NCBI GenBank assembly: GCA_021817345.1
Contig: JAKAVC010000012.1
Span: 1 to 55,558 of the forward strand
From: Deltaproteobacteria bacterium
GTDB taxonomy: Bacteria; Desulfobacterota; Binatia; Binatales; Binataceae
DNA: 55,558 bases
Direction of reading: 5' to 3'
Below the pieces are notes generated by a model. The model did no database searches and had not been told where the DNA came from. It worked only from the letters and a program-made list of their open reading frames with translations. Made by a program: the position numbers and the translations under genes. Of this stretch, positions 46,768 through 54,949 are shown piece after piece; position 1 is the first letter of the stretch; each line of letters opens with the position of its first letter.

Positions 46768-48558
46768 TTATCGCGGCTTCAGCCGGAACAGCCGAACCAC
46801 TCTCTCGTTGCGCAGCGGCTCGATATTGAACGACGCGTCGAGACGCTCCATCTCACCGCTCAAAAGCTCCGCGTAGCCGGGGCTCTCCGGCGCTGCGAGC
46901 AGCAGGTAAAGTGATCTTCCCGCGCGCGCGCCATTCGCGAGAGCGGATATCTCAGCGTCGTTGGCGTGTTCGCCGTCGAAAACCACCGGCGGCACCGCGC
47001 CGCTCCATCCGCCCGCCCGTTTCGCGTACAGCCGCCCCAGGTGGTAGTCGGTGAAGCGCTCGCCCGGGTCGAACGAATCGAGTCCCACCAGGCGCGCTCC
47101 GATATCCGGCAGATAAAGTTCCAGGAATTGCAGTGAAACATTGCTGACCACGATCGAACCCGGCCCGAACTCGTTGCCCGTCGCGCTTAGCGCCGGCACC
47201 ATCCGCGACGGTTCGGGCCGCGCCGAAAGCCGCGCCGCCGTTTCCGCCAGAAGCGACACCACGAGCAGCAGGTCGAGCGCGAACACCGCGCCCATCGCGG
47301 CCAAATCCCGACGCGAGCGCCGCCGCGCGCTCGCAAGCTTGCTCATCCTGCGATTGGCGACAACCGCACCGTAACCCGCCGCCGCAAAGGCGATGAAGCA
47401 CGCGGGCAGGATGAAGGCGATTTCGGTGAAGAAGTAGATCATGTACACCGCGAGCAGCGGCGCAAGGAAACCGAGCCCGAACCATACGACCCGGCGCGTC
47501 GCGCGGCTCTTCGACGACCTCAGCGCCGCCGCGATGCCGATTACGGCGAAGACCGCTGCGGCGAAGGGATAGAGGATGTAGCGCGCGACGCCCGGATCGC
47601 GGAGCATCCCGTCCAGTCCCGCGAGCGCGAACGAATACGAAACCAGGTTGCCATGCGGATTTCGCGGCATCGTCGGACCGAACAGAAAGCGAAGCCCGAA
47701 TGTCCGCGAAAGCCGCCCGTAAACCTCCGGCACCCAGAACACGTATCCGCTCCTGAACGCGCCGCCCAGGTAGCGAACGTTCTCCAGCGCCTGCCAAACA
47801 GGAAATATCGCAAGCCCCGCCGCGGCGAGCGCCGGCGTCGGCCAACGACGCAATGAACCACTCGGCGGCACTATCATGAGCGCGGCTCCGAGCCCCACGA
47901 GCATCGTCGCGTTCGTCGGCCTGATTATGATGCTGAACCCGGCGAGCAGTCCGAAAATCGTCGCCGAAACGAGCGCTGTGGCGCGCCGCTCTTCGTCCTG
48001 CTCGGATTCCGTCGCGTACCAGAGTACGAGCGCCGCCACGATCGTCACCATCAGCGTCGGCACGTCGCTCATCACCAGCGTCGAGTAGGTGACGAAGAGC
48101 GGCGAGGCGGCGAGGATGAGCGCGGCGATGAACGCGCTTGGGCGGTCGAATATCCGAAGCGCCAGGAGATAGAGCGCGGCGATCGCGACCAGCCCCATCG
48201 CGACCGTCGCGTAGCACAGGCGCTCGGACTTCTCTCCCAGTATCGTATACGCCGCCGCGAGCATCAGCGGGTAGCCATCGGTGTACCGGGGAGGGTATGA
48301 ATAGCCACCAAAGTGGAGAACCGGGCCGATACCGCGATCGATATTCACGGCGACTGCCGCGTATTCGAGGCCGTCGGGCCACGGCATGAATTCAACGCCG
48401 CGCCTGAAGCCGGTTCGCGCGATAAGCAGGAGCGCGAAGCCAAGCAGTATCGCGAGCAGGCCGGCGTCCACGGCTTTGAATCCCGCCCGGGGTGAATGAG
48501 CCGGGAAAGTCGGGGATTTTCGCGATGGGGCGAGCTTCGTCAAAGCGCACTCCCGCAC
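46768..48558 (-). CDS. GT-C fold membrane glycosyltransferase (PMT/ArnT-like)
   Basis: The 596-residue protein has a polytopic membrane part with an acidic motif typical of GT-C enzymes near the first loop (EFMPWPDGLEYAAVAVNI), repeated hydrophobic helices and a soluble C-terminal half. Such enzymes use lipid-linked sugars and face the periplasm. The acceptor is unknown. The start is uncertain: the ATG at 48558 lies inside the divergent gene, while GTG 48471 would begin just before the first helix (DAGLLAILLGFALLLIAR). Confidence 0.82.
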   Translation of the reverse strand: MRECALTKLAPSRKSPTFPAHSPRAGFKAVDAGLLAILLGFALLLIARTGFRRGVEFMPWPDGLEYAAVAVNIDRGIGPVLHFGGYSYPPRYTDGYPLMLAAAYTILGEKSERLCYATVAMGLVAIAALYLLALRIFDRPSAFIAALILAASPLFVTYSTLVMSDVPTLMVTIVAALVLWYATESEQDEERRATALVSATIFGLLAGFSIIIRPTNATMLVGLGAALMIVPPSGSLRRWPTPALAAAGLAIFPVWQALENVRYLGGAFRSGYVFWVPEVYGRLSRTFGLRFLFGPTMPRNPHGNLVSYSFALAGLDGMLRDPGVARYILYPFAAAVFAVIGIAAALRSSKSRATRRVVWFGLGFLAPLLAVYMIYFFTEIAFILPACFIAFAAAGYGAVVANRRMSKLASARRRSRRDLAAMGAVFALDLLLVVSLLAETAARLSARPEPSRMVPALSATGNEFGPGSIVVSNVSLQFLELYLPDIGARLVGLDSFDPGERFTDYHLGRLYAKRAGGWSGAVPPVVFDGEHANDAEISALANGARAGRSLYLLLAAPESPGYAELLSGEMERLDASFNIEPLRNERVVRLFRLKPR

Positions 48559-50123
48559 GAATCGGCAAAGCCGCCGACAGCGCCCGCAGGGAGGCCGGGA
48601 CGATCGGGGTCTGGCTGGTCCTTGTGCTGCTTGTCCCGCGGCTGGTGCGTCTTTTCTATCCGCAGGTCTGGGTCGAGGACGATTTTTACCTCGAGAGCGC
48701 CTACCTGGTGAGTATTGGGATGCGCCCGTATGTCGATTTCGTGCAGCCGCACTTTCCGCTCCTGGAATGGACTGCGGGAGCCTACCTCAGGTTGTTCGGC
48801 GCAAGCCACTTCTCGATTGAGGTTCTGAATGAGTCGGCCATCTACGTGACGAGCCTGCTGGTCTTCGTGCTCGGCCGGCGGATCGCGGGCCGCGCGGCCG
48901 GAACCTGGGCCGCGATTCTATACGCAAGCAGTTCGCTCGTCTTCCGCTATCACGTCTATGAGCGCGAATGTTTCCTCGCACCGTTGACCGTGGCGGCGAC
49001 GCTCGTTGCGCTTGGCGAGGGCGAGCGATCGAGCGCGCGGGCCGGACGCCAGGCGCTCGCGCTGCTCGTCGCCCTCGGAATCAAGCTCACTGCGGCGATT
49101 CCGTCGGCCGTGCTGTTCGGTTTCGCGGTCGTGCGCAGGCGATGGCGCGAGGCGGCGCTTCTCGCGCTCGAACTCGGCGCGGGGCTCGCCGCGGTGACCG
49201 CGCTCTGCTACTGGCTGTACGGCTACGATTTCCTGTTCCAGACCTTCCTGTTTCATTTTCTCAAAGGGCACGACACGGGCGATCCGATCCTGACCTATCC
49301 GCTCCAGATACTCGATATCGAGTTTCCGCTGTTCGTACTCGGATGCGTCGCGCTCGGGGCTGAGCGGCGGATGAACGAGGGAATCGCGCTGGTGCTCGCG
49401 ATGGTCGCGGCGAGCTACCTGTTTTACGGCGTAATCAGTCCGACCGCGTGGGGACACAATTACCTGGAACCGCTGCCGTATATCGCGATCGTCGCCGGAA
49501 TCGGACTCGACTGGATGATACGGCTTGGAGGCGGTTTTCTGCACGCCCAGGAAGACGAAGCGATGCGCGTGCTGTCCCGGCTCGTGAGCGCCTGCCTTTT
49601 CATCGTCGTCTCACTGGCGTGGATAAGCCCGCTCAAGAACCAGAACTGGCTTCACGGCAGCGTCTATGGATTCGGCTTCATGCCGAAGCGCCAGATCGCG
49701 AGGATTGCGGGCGCAATACGCGACGGCAGCGCGCCGGTTGAAAATGTGATTGCGCCGTCGTTCCTGTGTTTCCAGGCCAACCGCCCGGAGCTGATTCGCT
49801 TCCCGGAAACCTACGGCGTCTATCTAGACGCACGCGCCGAAGTCGAAAAGTACGGTTTTTTCAAGGCGCGTGAGATGCTGGGCGATCAGGATTTCTTCAA
49901 TCTTATCGTGAAAACATCCGGCTACTGGACCACGCGGATAAAGCAGGCTGTCACCCAGGGCACGGTCCCAATCGTGGTTCCCGATTCTCCGATTCAGCTT
50001 CTGCCGCTGGTGTTCGTCCCGCCTGACGTGCTCGCGAAGAGCGGATACCGGCCGACGCTGGAGACGAAATACTTCATCGTATGGCGTCACTTCGCCAGGT
50101 CGGGCAGCGCGGAGTCGAGGTGA
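48525..50123 (+). CDS. GT-C fold membrane glycosyltransferase (family 39-like)
   Basis: About 532 residues with a GT-C pattern: FYPQVWVEDDFYLESAYLVSIGMRPYVDFVQPHFPLLEWTAGAYLRLFG, where the acidic WVEDDFY is the expected first-loop motif. Around ten hydrophobic helices follow and then a soluble C-terminal region. It is probably a periplasm-facing transferase using a polyprenyl-phosphate sugar. Start 48525 is preferred because GGGGA lies at good spacing; GTG 48492 is the alternative. It is divergent from the other GT-C gene, so they may act in one envelope-glycan pathway. Confidence 0.83.
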   Translation: MGRASSKRTPARIGKAADSARREAGTIGVWLVLVLLVPRLVRLFYPQVWVEDDFYLESAYLVSIGMRPYVDFVQPHFPLLEWTAGAYLRLFGASHFSIEVLNESAIYVTSLLVFVLGRRIAGRAAGTWAAILYASSSLVFRYHVYERECFLAPLTVAATLVALGEGERSSARAGRQALALLVALGIKLTAAIPSAVLFGFAVVRRRWREAALLALELGAGLAAVTALCYWLYGYDFLFQTFLFHFLKGHDTGDPILTYPLQILDIEFPLFVLGCVALGAERRMNEGIALVLAMVAASYLFYGVISPTAWGHNYLEPLPYIAIVAGIGLDWMIRLGGGFLHAQEDEAMRVLSRLVSACLFIVVSLAWISPLKNQNWLHGSVYGFGFMPKRQIARIAGAIRDGSAPVENVIAPSFLCFQANRPELIRFPETYGVYLDARAEVEKYGFFKAREMLGDQDFFNLIVKTSGYWTTRIKQAVTQGTVPIVVPDSPIQLLPLVFVPPDVLAKSGYRPTLETKYFIVWRHFARSGSAESR

Positions 50124-50136
50124 TGACGACGAGGCC

Positions 50137-50160
50137 GCGAGATTCTTCGCTTCGCTCAGA
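50137..50160. repeat. Short palindromic element between convergent genes
   Basis: The stretch GATTCTTCGCTTCGCTCAGA followed by ATGA has terminal complementarity (ATTCT/AGAAT) and lies in the 53-base gap between the convergent glycosyltransferase and Nudix genes. I recall similar words as interspersed repeats in other bacterial genomes. Only one copy is in this window, so its repeat status is unproven here. Confidence 0.4.
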
Positions 50161-50176
50161 ATGACAGGGCGAAAGG

Positions 50177-50761
50177 CTAGCGCGGCGGCGGATTATAGAC
50201 GTGCAGGAATGAGAACGCCGCGATAACCAGCGCGTGAGTAATATGCCCGCTCGCGATGAGCCCCTTGATATCGCCGAGCGGAACCGTCACGACCTCGGTT
50301 TCCTCCGTCCCGCTTGAGTCGGGCGTCGGCTCGGCGACTTTGCGCACGTCGCGCGCAAGATAGGTGTAGCAGAAGTTCGGCTGTATCGCGGGATTCGGAT
50401 GCACCCGGCCGAGCTCGACGATCAGGTCCGAATCGTAGCCGGTCTCCTCGCGCATCTCGCGCCGCGCCGCGTGCGCCGGATGCGCATCCTCGGGATCGAC
50501 CATCCCGCCCGGAATTTCGAGCGTGAAGTCGCCGATCCCGTGGCGAAACTGACGGACCATCACGACCTGGTTGTCCGCCGTCAGCGGGATCACGTTGATC
50601 CAATGGGGCGCTTCCAGGATGTAGAAATCGTGCTCGCCGCGTCCGGGATGGCGCGAGCGGCGGCGGTGAAGCTCGAAAATCGGCGTGCGATAAACCGACT
50701 CGCTCCCAAGCGTGTCCCATCGTGGGATTTTCACCCGCCCGTCCTTGTCACGAATCGCCAT
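50177..50761 (-). CDS. Nudix hydrolase, ADP-ribose pyrophosphatase-like
   Basis: The 194-residue protein has VYRTPIFELHRRRS at the start, INVIPLTADNQVVMVRQFRHG, and a Nudix box GGMVDPEDAHPAHAARREMREETGYD with the catalytic REXXEE core intact. One residue is inserted before the core, so the first Glu of the box is displaced. The HNP/HP-rich NPAIQPNFCYTYLA region fits ADP-ribose or GDP-sugar pyrophosphatases. The substrate is inferred. It starts a few bases after the CoA-binding gene's stop on the same strand. Confidence 0.88.
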   Translation of the reverse strand: MAIRDKDGRVKIPRWDTLGSESVYRTPIFELHRRRSRHPGRGEHDFYILEAPHWINVIPLTADNQVVMVRQFRHGIGDFTLEIPGGMVDPEDAHPAHAARREMREETGYDSDLIVELGRVHPNPAIQPNFCYTYLARDVRKVAEPTPDSSGTEETEVVTVPLGDIKGLIASGHITHALVIAAFSFLHVYNPPPR

Positions 50762-50767
50762 GTGAAT

Positions 50768-51196
50768 TCAGAAAAGCCGCGCATATTCGATCGCGGGGCA
50801 TCGATCCATCACCACCGTAAGCCCGGCCTTGCGCGCCCTCTCCGCCGCTGCGCGATCGATAACGCCCAACTGACACCATAGCACGCGCGCGCCGATCGCA
50901 ATCGCCTGCTCCGCAACCTCGGCCACATGCTCGGAGCGGCGAAATACGTCCACCATTTCGACCTTGTCAGGAATCGACTTGAGATCGGGGTAGCATCGCT
51001 CGCCGAGCACGTCCATCAGCGCGTCTGCGCCGAGCATCGGATTGACCGGGATCACGCGAAAGCCGCGGCTCTTGAGCAGAAGCGCGATTTTCAGGCTGTC
51101 GCGCGCGGGATTATCGGAGCATCCGACCACCGCAACCGTGGTCGGGTTTGACAGGATCGCGCGGATTTCGGAATCGGACGGGTTCGAAGTATCCAT
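50768..51196 (-). CDS. CoA-binding domain protein (YccU-like)
   Basis: The 142-residue protein has a single Rossmann-type CoA-binding domain: TTVAVVGCSDNPARDSLKIALLLKSRGFRVIPVNPML, VDVFRRSEHVAEVAEQAIAIGARVLWCQLGV and VVMDRCPAIEYARL. This is the YccU family, which binds CoA but has no established reaction. The start at 51196 leaves 19 bases after the phosphatase stop; a longer frame upstream would run back into that gene. Confidence 0.88.
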   Translation of the reverse strand: MDTSNPSDSEIRAILSNPTTVAVVGCSDNPARDSLKIALLLKSRGFRVIPVNPMLGADALMDVLGERCYPDLKSIPDKVEMVDVFRRSEHVAEVAEQAIAIGARVLWCQLGVIDRAAAERARKAGLTVVMDRCPAIEYARLF

Positions 51197-51215
51197 CGCC
51201 GCTTTCGCGCTCGTC

Positions 51216-51767
51216 TCAGTCGTCGAGGCTCGGAGCGGAGCCGATGATCTGGTCCGTGACAACCGGGATGAGCCGCTTTATCTCCTCGCGCACCTCGGCA
51301 AAGACGAGGTCGCCCTTCTCGAACGGGTCTTCGATATCGCCATCCTGGCCCGCAAACGAGCGCAGCGTATGGACCGGCAGCGCGGAGGCTTGCGGAAACA
51401 GGCGCAGCAATTCGGTCGCCTGCGCGCGGGTCATCGCGATGACCAGGTCGGCCTGTTCGAGCAGTTCCGGATGGCGCTTCAGGTCGGTCGAGGTCGCCTC
51501 TTCGCCGAGATGGATTCCGTCGTCGCGCAGGGCGAGCCGGGTATCGAGCGAGACCAGCGCGCCGTCGCGCGCGTAAGGCGCGATTCCGGCGGAAGCCACG
51601 CGCACATGGCCGTCGAATCCGCGCGCGGCGAGTTCACGTTTCAAGATGTGCTCCGCCATCACGCTGCGCGCGGTGTTGGCGGCGCATATGAACAGGATTG
51701 AACGAAAGCGCGGCCCCTTGCGGGCCGCGCTTTCGTGCTTTGTCGATGTCGATGACTTCGATGACAC
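51216..51767 (-). CDS. Low-molecular-weight phosphatase (arsenate reductase/protein-tyrosine type)
   Basis: The protein has the P-loop ILFICAANTARSVMAEHIL, i.e. C-x5-R with the second Cys of the usual CxxNxCR replaced by Ala, SAGIAPYARDGALV and the general-acid Asp in IEDPFEKGD. It is a cytosolic phosphatase or arsenate reductase; the two cannot be told apart here. The best start is GTG 51767, six bases after the dehydrogenase stop. The first 20 codons include a perfect 14-base inverted repeat, so this N-terminus is unusual and the start is uncertain. Confidence 0.85.
   Translation of the reverse strand: MSSKSSTSTKHESAARKGPRFRSILFICAANTARSVMAEHILKRELAARGFDGHVRVASAGIAPYARDGALVSLDTRLALRDDGIHLGEEATSTDLKRHPELLEQADLVIAMTRAQATELLRLFPQASALPVHTLRSFAGQDGDIEDPFEKGDLVFAEVREEIKRLIPVVTDQIIGSAPSLDD
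51703..51735. terminator. Terminator-like perfect hairpin inside the phosphatase 5' coding region
   Basis: Arms CGAAAGCGCGGCCC (51703-51716) and GGGCCGCGCTTTCG (51722-51735) are perfectly complementary over 14 bases with a five-base loop. It lies after the short-chain dehydrogenase stop in the direction of transcription. There is no T-run behind it on the minus strand, so termination is uncertain; it may attenuate the downstream genes. Confidence 0.5.
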
Positions 51768-51772
51768 AGGCT

Positions 51773-52708
51773 TCAGATACCGCCGCTCATCACCTCGGCC
51801 ATGCTCTCCTTCTTGGTAGCACCCTTGGCAAGCTCTTCCTTGAGTTTGCCGCCGAGTTCCGCCGCGTCCCAAACGGTGCCCTTCTTGGTCACGCGTCCGA
51901 CCGAATGCCATCCCTTCATCAGCCACACCGAGCCCATCCCGACCCGGAACACTTCGCCGTGGACGTCCTTGGCGTCGTCGCTGCCGAGCCAGGCGACCAG
52001 CGGGGCGACGTTGGCCGGGCCGAACGGATCCCACTGGCCCTCAGTGACCTTGCCCATGCTCGCGGCGGTCTGCGGAGTCGCGTCGATTGTCAGCCGGGTG
52101 CGGGCGACCGGGGCGATCGCGTTGGCGGTAACGCCGTAGCGATGCATCTCGCGGTCGATGATGATCGCCATCGCGGCGACCGCGGCCTTGGCCGCGCCGT
52201 AGTTGCTCTGGCCGGCGTTGCCGAGGATGCCGGAATCGGAACTGGTGTTGATGAGGCGGCCGTTCAGGATGTTGCCGGCCTTGTGCTGCTCGCGCCAGTA
52301 GGCACAGGCATGGCGGGCGAGGTTGAAGGTGCCCTTCAGGTGGACCGCGATGACCGCGTCCCAGTCCTCTTCGTTCATGTTGAAGATCATGCGGTCGCGC
52401 AGGATACCGGCGTTGTTCACGACGATGTTGAGCTTGCCGAAATTGTCGAGCGCGCACTCGATGATACGCTTGGCGGCCTTGAAGTCACTGACGCTTTCGA
52501 AGTTGGCCACCGCCTCGCCGCCGGCGGAGCGAATTTCCTTGACCACCTCCTCGGCCGGGGAGCGCGACTGCCCGGTTCCGTCGAAATGACCGCCGAGGTC
52601 ATTGACGACGACCTTGGCGCCGAGCTTTGCCATCAAAAGCGCCTCTTCGCGGCCGATTCCGCGTCCGGCGCCGGTGATCACTGCAACCTTTCCGTCCAAT
52701 AGTGCCAT
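51773..52708 (-). CDS. Short-chain dehydrogenase/reductase, 3-hydroxyacyl-CoA dehydrogenase-like
   Basis: The 311-residue protein is a classical SDR: cofactor loop TGAGRGIG at residues 12-19, NNAG, and YGAAK near residue 170 as the catalytic Tyr and Lys, with Ser in the preceding TSSDSGI. The NDLGGHFDGTG acidic turn after beta-2 and the long C-terminal part resemble the dehydrogenase domain of peroxisomal type multifunctional beta-oxidation enzymes. NAD is the likely cofactor. The substrate is inferred to be a hydroxyacyl-CoA or steroid-type alcohol. Confidence 0.92.
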   Translation of the reverse strand: MALLDGKVAVITGAGRGIGREEALLMAKLGAKVVVNDLGGHFDGTGQSRSPAEEVVKEIRSAGGEAVANFESVSDFKAAKRIIECALDNFGKLNIVVNNAGILRDRMIFNMNEEDWDAVIAVHLKGTFNLARHACAYWREQHKAGNILNGRLINTSSDSGILGNAGQSNYGAAKAAVAAMAIIIDREMHRYGVTANAIAPVARTRLTIDATPQTAASMGKVTEGQWDPFGPANVAPLVAWLGSDDAKDVHGEVFRVGMGSVWLMKGWHSVGRVTKKGTVWDAAELGGKLKEELAKGATKKESMAEVMSGGI

Positions 52709-52712
52709 CTGT

Positions 52713-53306
52713 TTAGTTCCTCTTCACCTTTTCATTCGAAGCCTTTTGGGCAACCATACCGGGCCTGCCCGGCCCTATTACGTCAAACTTCTCAACCGGT
52801 TCAAGAAACTGCTGCGCGCCCTTGGTCGGCATCTCGTATATCAGGTCGAGGGTCATTTCCGACCGATCTTTGTTGCTCGGGTACAAGGCGATACTGCCCG
52901 GACGTCCCATCTTGTGAAAGTCGCACGACCACGTGTTGCGAGCCCGCATCACCAAAGAAGAAGTTATAGTAAAGTTGTTTTTCTTCAAGCCCTCTTTATA
53001 GAAATCGATGAGCTTCTCAAGCGCGGGAGCGTTGCCAAGCCGGAACATGATCTCACGCATTCCGCCCTTGGGTTTGCGCACGTGGACCACCGTCATCCCT
53101 GGATAGATCGGCATGTTCCTGTACAAATCGGGCGGAAGCCGGTTGCTCGCCTCGAAGGGACTGGTAGCGGCGGCCTTCGTCACCGGATGCCTTGCCAGGC
53201 TTTGCCGCGGGCGGCGGCACGCGGCCATCGCACCCGCCATCGCCACCGACAGGGAAAGCGTCAAGGCGGAACTGAACAAGTCGGCTTTCCGTGCCGTCAT
53301 AGTCAT
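52713..53306 (-). CDS. Hypothetical lipoprotein
   Basis: About 197 residues with a hydrophobic leader ending AMAAC at about Cys30, a lipobox. The mature part contains LPPDLYRNMPIYPGMTVVHVRKPKGGMREIMFRLGN and a helix FYKEGLKKNNFTITSS followed by strands, suggesting a small alpha/beta periplasmic domain. I do not recognise a family. It lies four bases upstream of the dehydrogenase gene. Several start codons are possible (53315, 53306, 53300). Confidence 0.72.
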   Translation of the reverse strand: MTMTARKADLFSSALTLSLSVAMAGAMAACRRPRQSLARHPVTKAAATSPFEASNRLPPDLYRNMPIYPGMTVVHVRKPKGGMREIMFRLGNAPALEKLIDFYKEGLKKNNFTITSSLVMRARNTWSCDFHKMGRPGSIALYPSNKDRSEMTLDLIYEMPTKGAQQFLEPVEKFDVIGPGRPGMVAQKASNEKVKRN

Positions 53307-53515
53307 GGGTTGCACGTTCTGGAAATCGGGAAGCTCTTTATAAAGAAAACAGCCGCCGCGTAATCACACTCTGGATAAACTCGCAAAACCGAGAAGTCAA
53401 GGCAAATCCGCGCCCGGCGGCCGAGGCTCGCAAGCGCGCTCTGCCGAGGCGGAATTTCCATCGGACGGCACGGCGGCGGAACGGCGGGTCTTACGCGCGG
53501 AGACATTATGCGGCG

Positions 53516-53764
53516 TCACAATACGCACGCGGAGGTGGAATTATTTCGTTTGGCGCAATTTTCGCGCTCGCTGATGCATCCTGCGACATTCCCTCTTGAC
53601 AAAATTCCATCTTTGTAGCATTGCACTAGCCGCGTGCCATCGAGACAGGTCGTGAATCCGGTTCCGACGGGGAAGTCGCAACTGGGGCCGTTGCGGGATC
53701 GGGCCGGTTCACGGAAAATTTGGTGGCCGCGTGGGGTTCTTAATTTTTTCACATTGTGAGTCAA
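53516..53764 (-). CDS. Possible small cysteine-rich protein or fragment
   Basis: An 82-codon minus-strand frame contains five cysteines in a spaced pattern, SCDFPVGTGFTTCLDGTRLVQC and, further on, GCISERENC. The C-x-x-GT-x-L-x-x-C-x-x-G spacing is reminiscent of secreted Cys-rich proteins in delta-proteobacteria. There is no signal peptide and no clear ribosome-binding site, so it may be a decayed fragment or chance. Confidence 0.25.
   Translation of the reverse strand: MTHNVKKLRTPRGHQIFREPARSRNGPSCDFPVGTGFTTCLDGTRLVQCYKDGILSRGNVAGCISERENCAKRNNSTSACVL
53749..53759. promoter_or_regulatory. Palindrome upstream of the proton-channel operon
   Basis: TCACA-T-TGTGA is a perfect inverted repeat with flanking T-tract, 64 bases before the start of the TolQ/ExbB gene. 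It could be an operator. No matching promoter was clearly identified. Confidence 0.3.
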
Positions 53765-53822
53765 GGTCCGAGCGGGACCTCTTTTGCACCGCTCAAATCA
53801 CGGCACAGGTGAGAAGATAGCG

Positions 53823-54464
53823 ATGGAAAGTCAGTTTGGTATCATTGCGATGATCGAGCGGAGTTACTATGCGACCTACCCGCTCCTGATCATGTCGATC
53901 GTTTGTCTCGCGATCATTTTTGAGCGCGCCTGGGCTCTGTGGGGAATCCAGGGCAAAGCGGCAAAACTCGCCGACTCGTTAATCACTCCGTTGCGCCAGG
54001 GAAAATTCAACGAAGCACTGCAGGCGACCCAGGCCCGAACCACTCCGGCCGAGCGCGTCTACCATGGCCTGATCGCCGCGGCGCAGACGCTCGACCGCGA
54101 TCAGCTCGCCGACCTCGATGAGGAACGCCGCTTCCAGGAGACGCTCGAATTCAAGCGTTACGTCTGGGTTCTCGCCACCTCGGGCGCGTCGGCCCCGTTC
54201 ATCGGGCTGTTCGGCACTGTCGTCGGTATTCTCGAATCGTTCCAGTCGATGGCGATCATGGGTACGGGCGGCTTCTCGGTAGTCGCGGCCGGCATCTCCG
54301 AAGCGCTCATCGCAACCGCCCTTGGACTGGCAGTCGCGATCGTCGCGGTTATTTTCTACAACTACTTCTCCGTCAAAATCGAAAACATCAATGCGCTGTT
54401 GCAGATCAATGGCGACCGCCTGATCGACGCCGCACTGCAGGGGAGGCAGTCCAGTGGCCGTTAG
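53823..54464 (+). CDS. TolQ/ExbB-type proton channel subunit
   Basis: About 213 residues with three transmembrane helices: an N-terminal helix (TYPLLIMSIVCLAIIFERAWALW), and the pair with SGASAPFIGLFGTVVGILESFQSM and GISEALIATALGLAVAIVAVIFYNYF, the MotA/TolQ/ExbB signature. It forms the stator of a proton-driven energy transducer. A longer frame starts at 53784; ATG 53823 after AGGTGAG is preferred. Its 3' end overlaps the first ExbD gene by 11 bases. ExbB and TolQ are not separable here. Confidence 0.95.
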   Translation: MESQFGIIAMIERSYYATYPLLIMSIVCLAIIFERAWALWGIQGKAAKLADSLITPLRQGKFNEALQATQARTTPAERVYHGLIAAAQTLDRDQLADLDEERRFQETLEFKRYVWVLATSGASAPFIGLFGTVVGILESFQSMAIMGTGGFSVVAAGISEALIATALGLAVAIVAVIFYNYFSVKIENINALLQINGDRLIDAALQGRQSSGR

Positions 54465-54909
54465 TGGTCCCAAAAGCAGCAACGGCGGCGGCCGAGTTTT
54501 CGCCGATATCAACATCACTCCGCTGACCGATATCTTCCTGGTCCTGCTCATCATCTTCATGGTGACCACGTCGGTCACGGTGGAAACCGCCGCCCATGTG
54601 GACCTGCCGCTCGCCGAGAACACCACGCCCGAGAACAAGGGCGTGATCGTCACCTACACGTCGCAGCATGATCTGTTCGTGAACTCAAAGGACATCCCGG
54701 AGCAGGAACTGCTGCCGACCCTTCGCGACGACCTCGCGAAGGTTAAGACCAAGGTTGTCGTGTTCCAGGGCGACCGCAAGGTGCTGCTTGGCGACATGGT
54801 GCGCATCCTGAATATCGCCAAGGCAGCGGGCGCAGGGACTATAGCGATCGCGGCCAAGCGGGCGACAGGCGCTCAAATCACCAACGAGCTCAAGTCGCTC
54901 GGCAGTTAG
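54454..54909 (+). CDS. ExbD/TolR family protein, first copy
   Basis: The 151-residue protein has a short cytosolic tail with FADINITPLTD, one transmembrane helix (IFLVLLIIFMVTT, following the proton-path Asp of TDI) and a periplasmic domain ending GDMVRILNIAKAAGAGTIAIAA. It starts with GTG 54454 inside the preceding gene. It should couple to the ExbB-type channel. Confidence 0.95.
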   Translation: MAVSGPKSSNGGGRVFADINITPLTDIFLVLLIIFMVTTSVTVETAAHVDLPLAENTTPENKGVIVTYTSQHDLFVNSKDIPEQELLPTLRDDLAKVKTKVVVFQGDRKVLLGDMVRILNIAKAAGAGTIAIAAKRATGAQITNELKSLGS

Positions 54910-54949
54910 CCGGGCGCAGGCTGATGGGCGCTGTCGAGAGGATTTGCCA

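Larger units (their letters stand above)
53316..53822. other. Divergent intergenic region with a lower-GC part
   Basis: No well-supported gene is visible. 53510-53770 is lower in GC than the surroundings. On plus there is a TTGACA at 53596 without a good -10 at 17 bases. TCACATTGTGA (53749-53759) is a perfect palindrome before the proton-channel gene. A weak cysteine-bearing frame on minus is listed separately. Confidence 0.5.

Noticed and set aside
53749-53759. TCACATTGTGA as a CRP-type site
   Set aside because: The half-sites are in the inverse order and spacing compared with TGTGA-N6-TCACA, so it is listed only as a generic palindrome.
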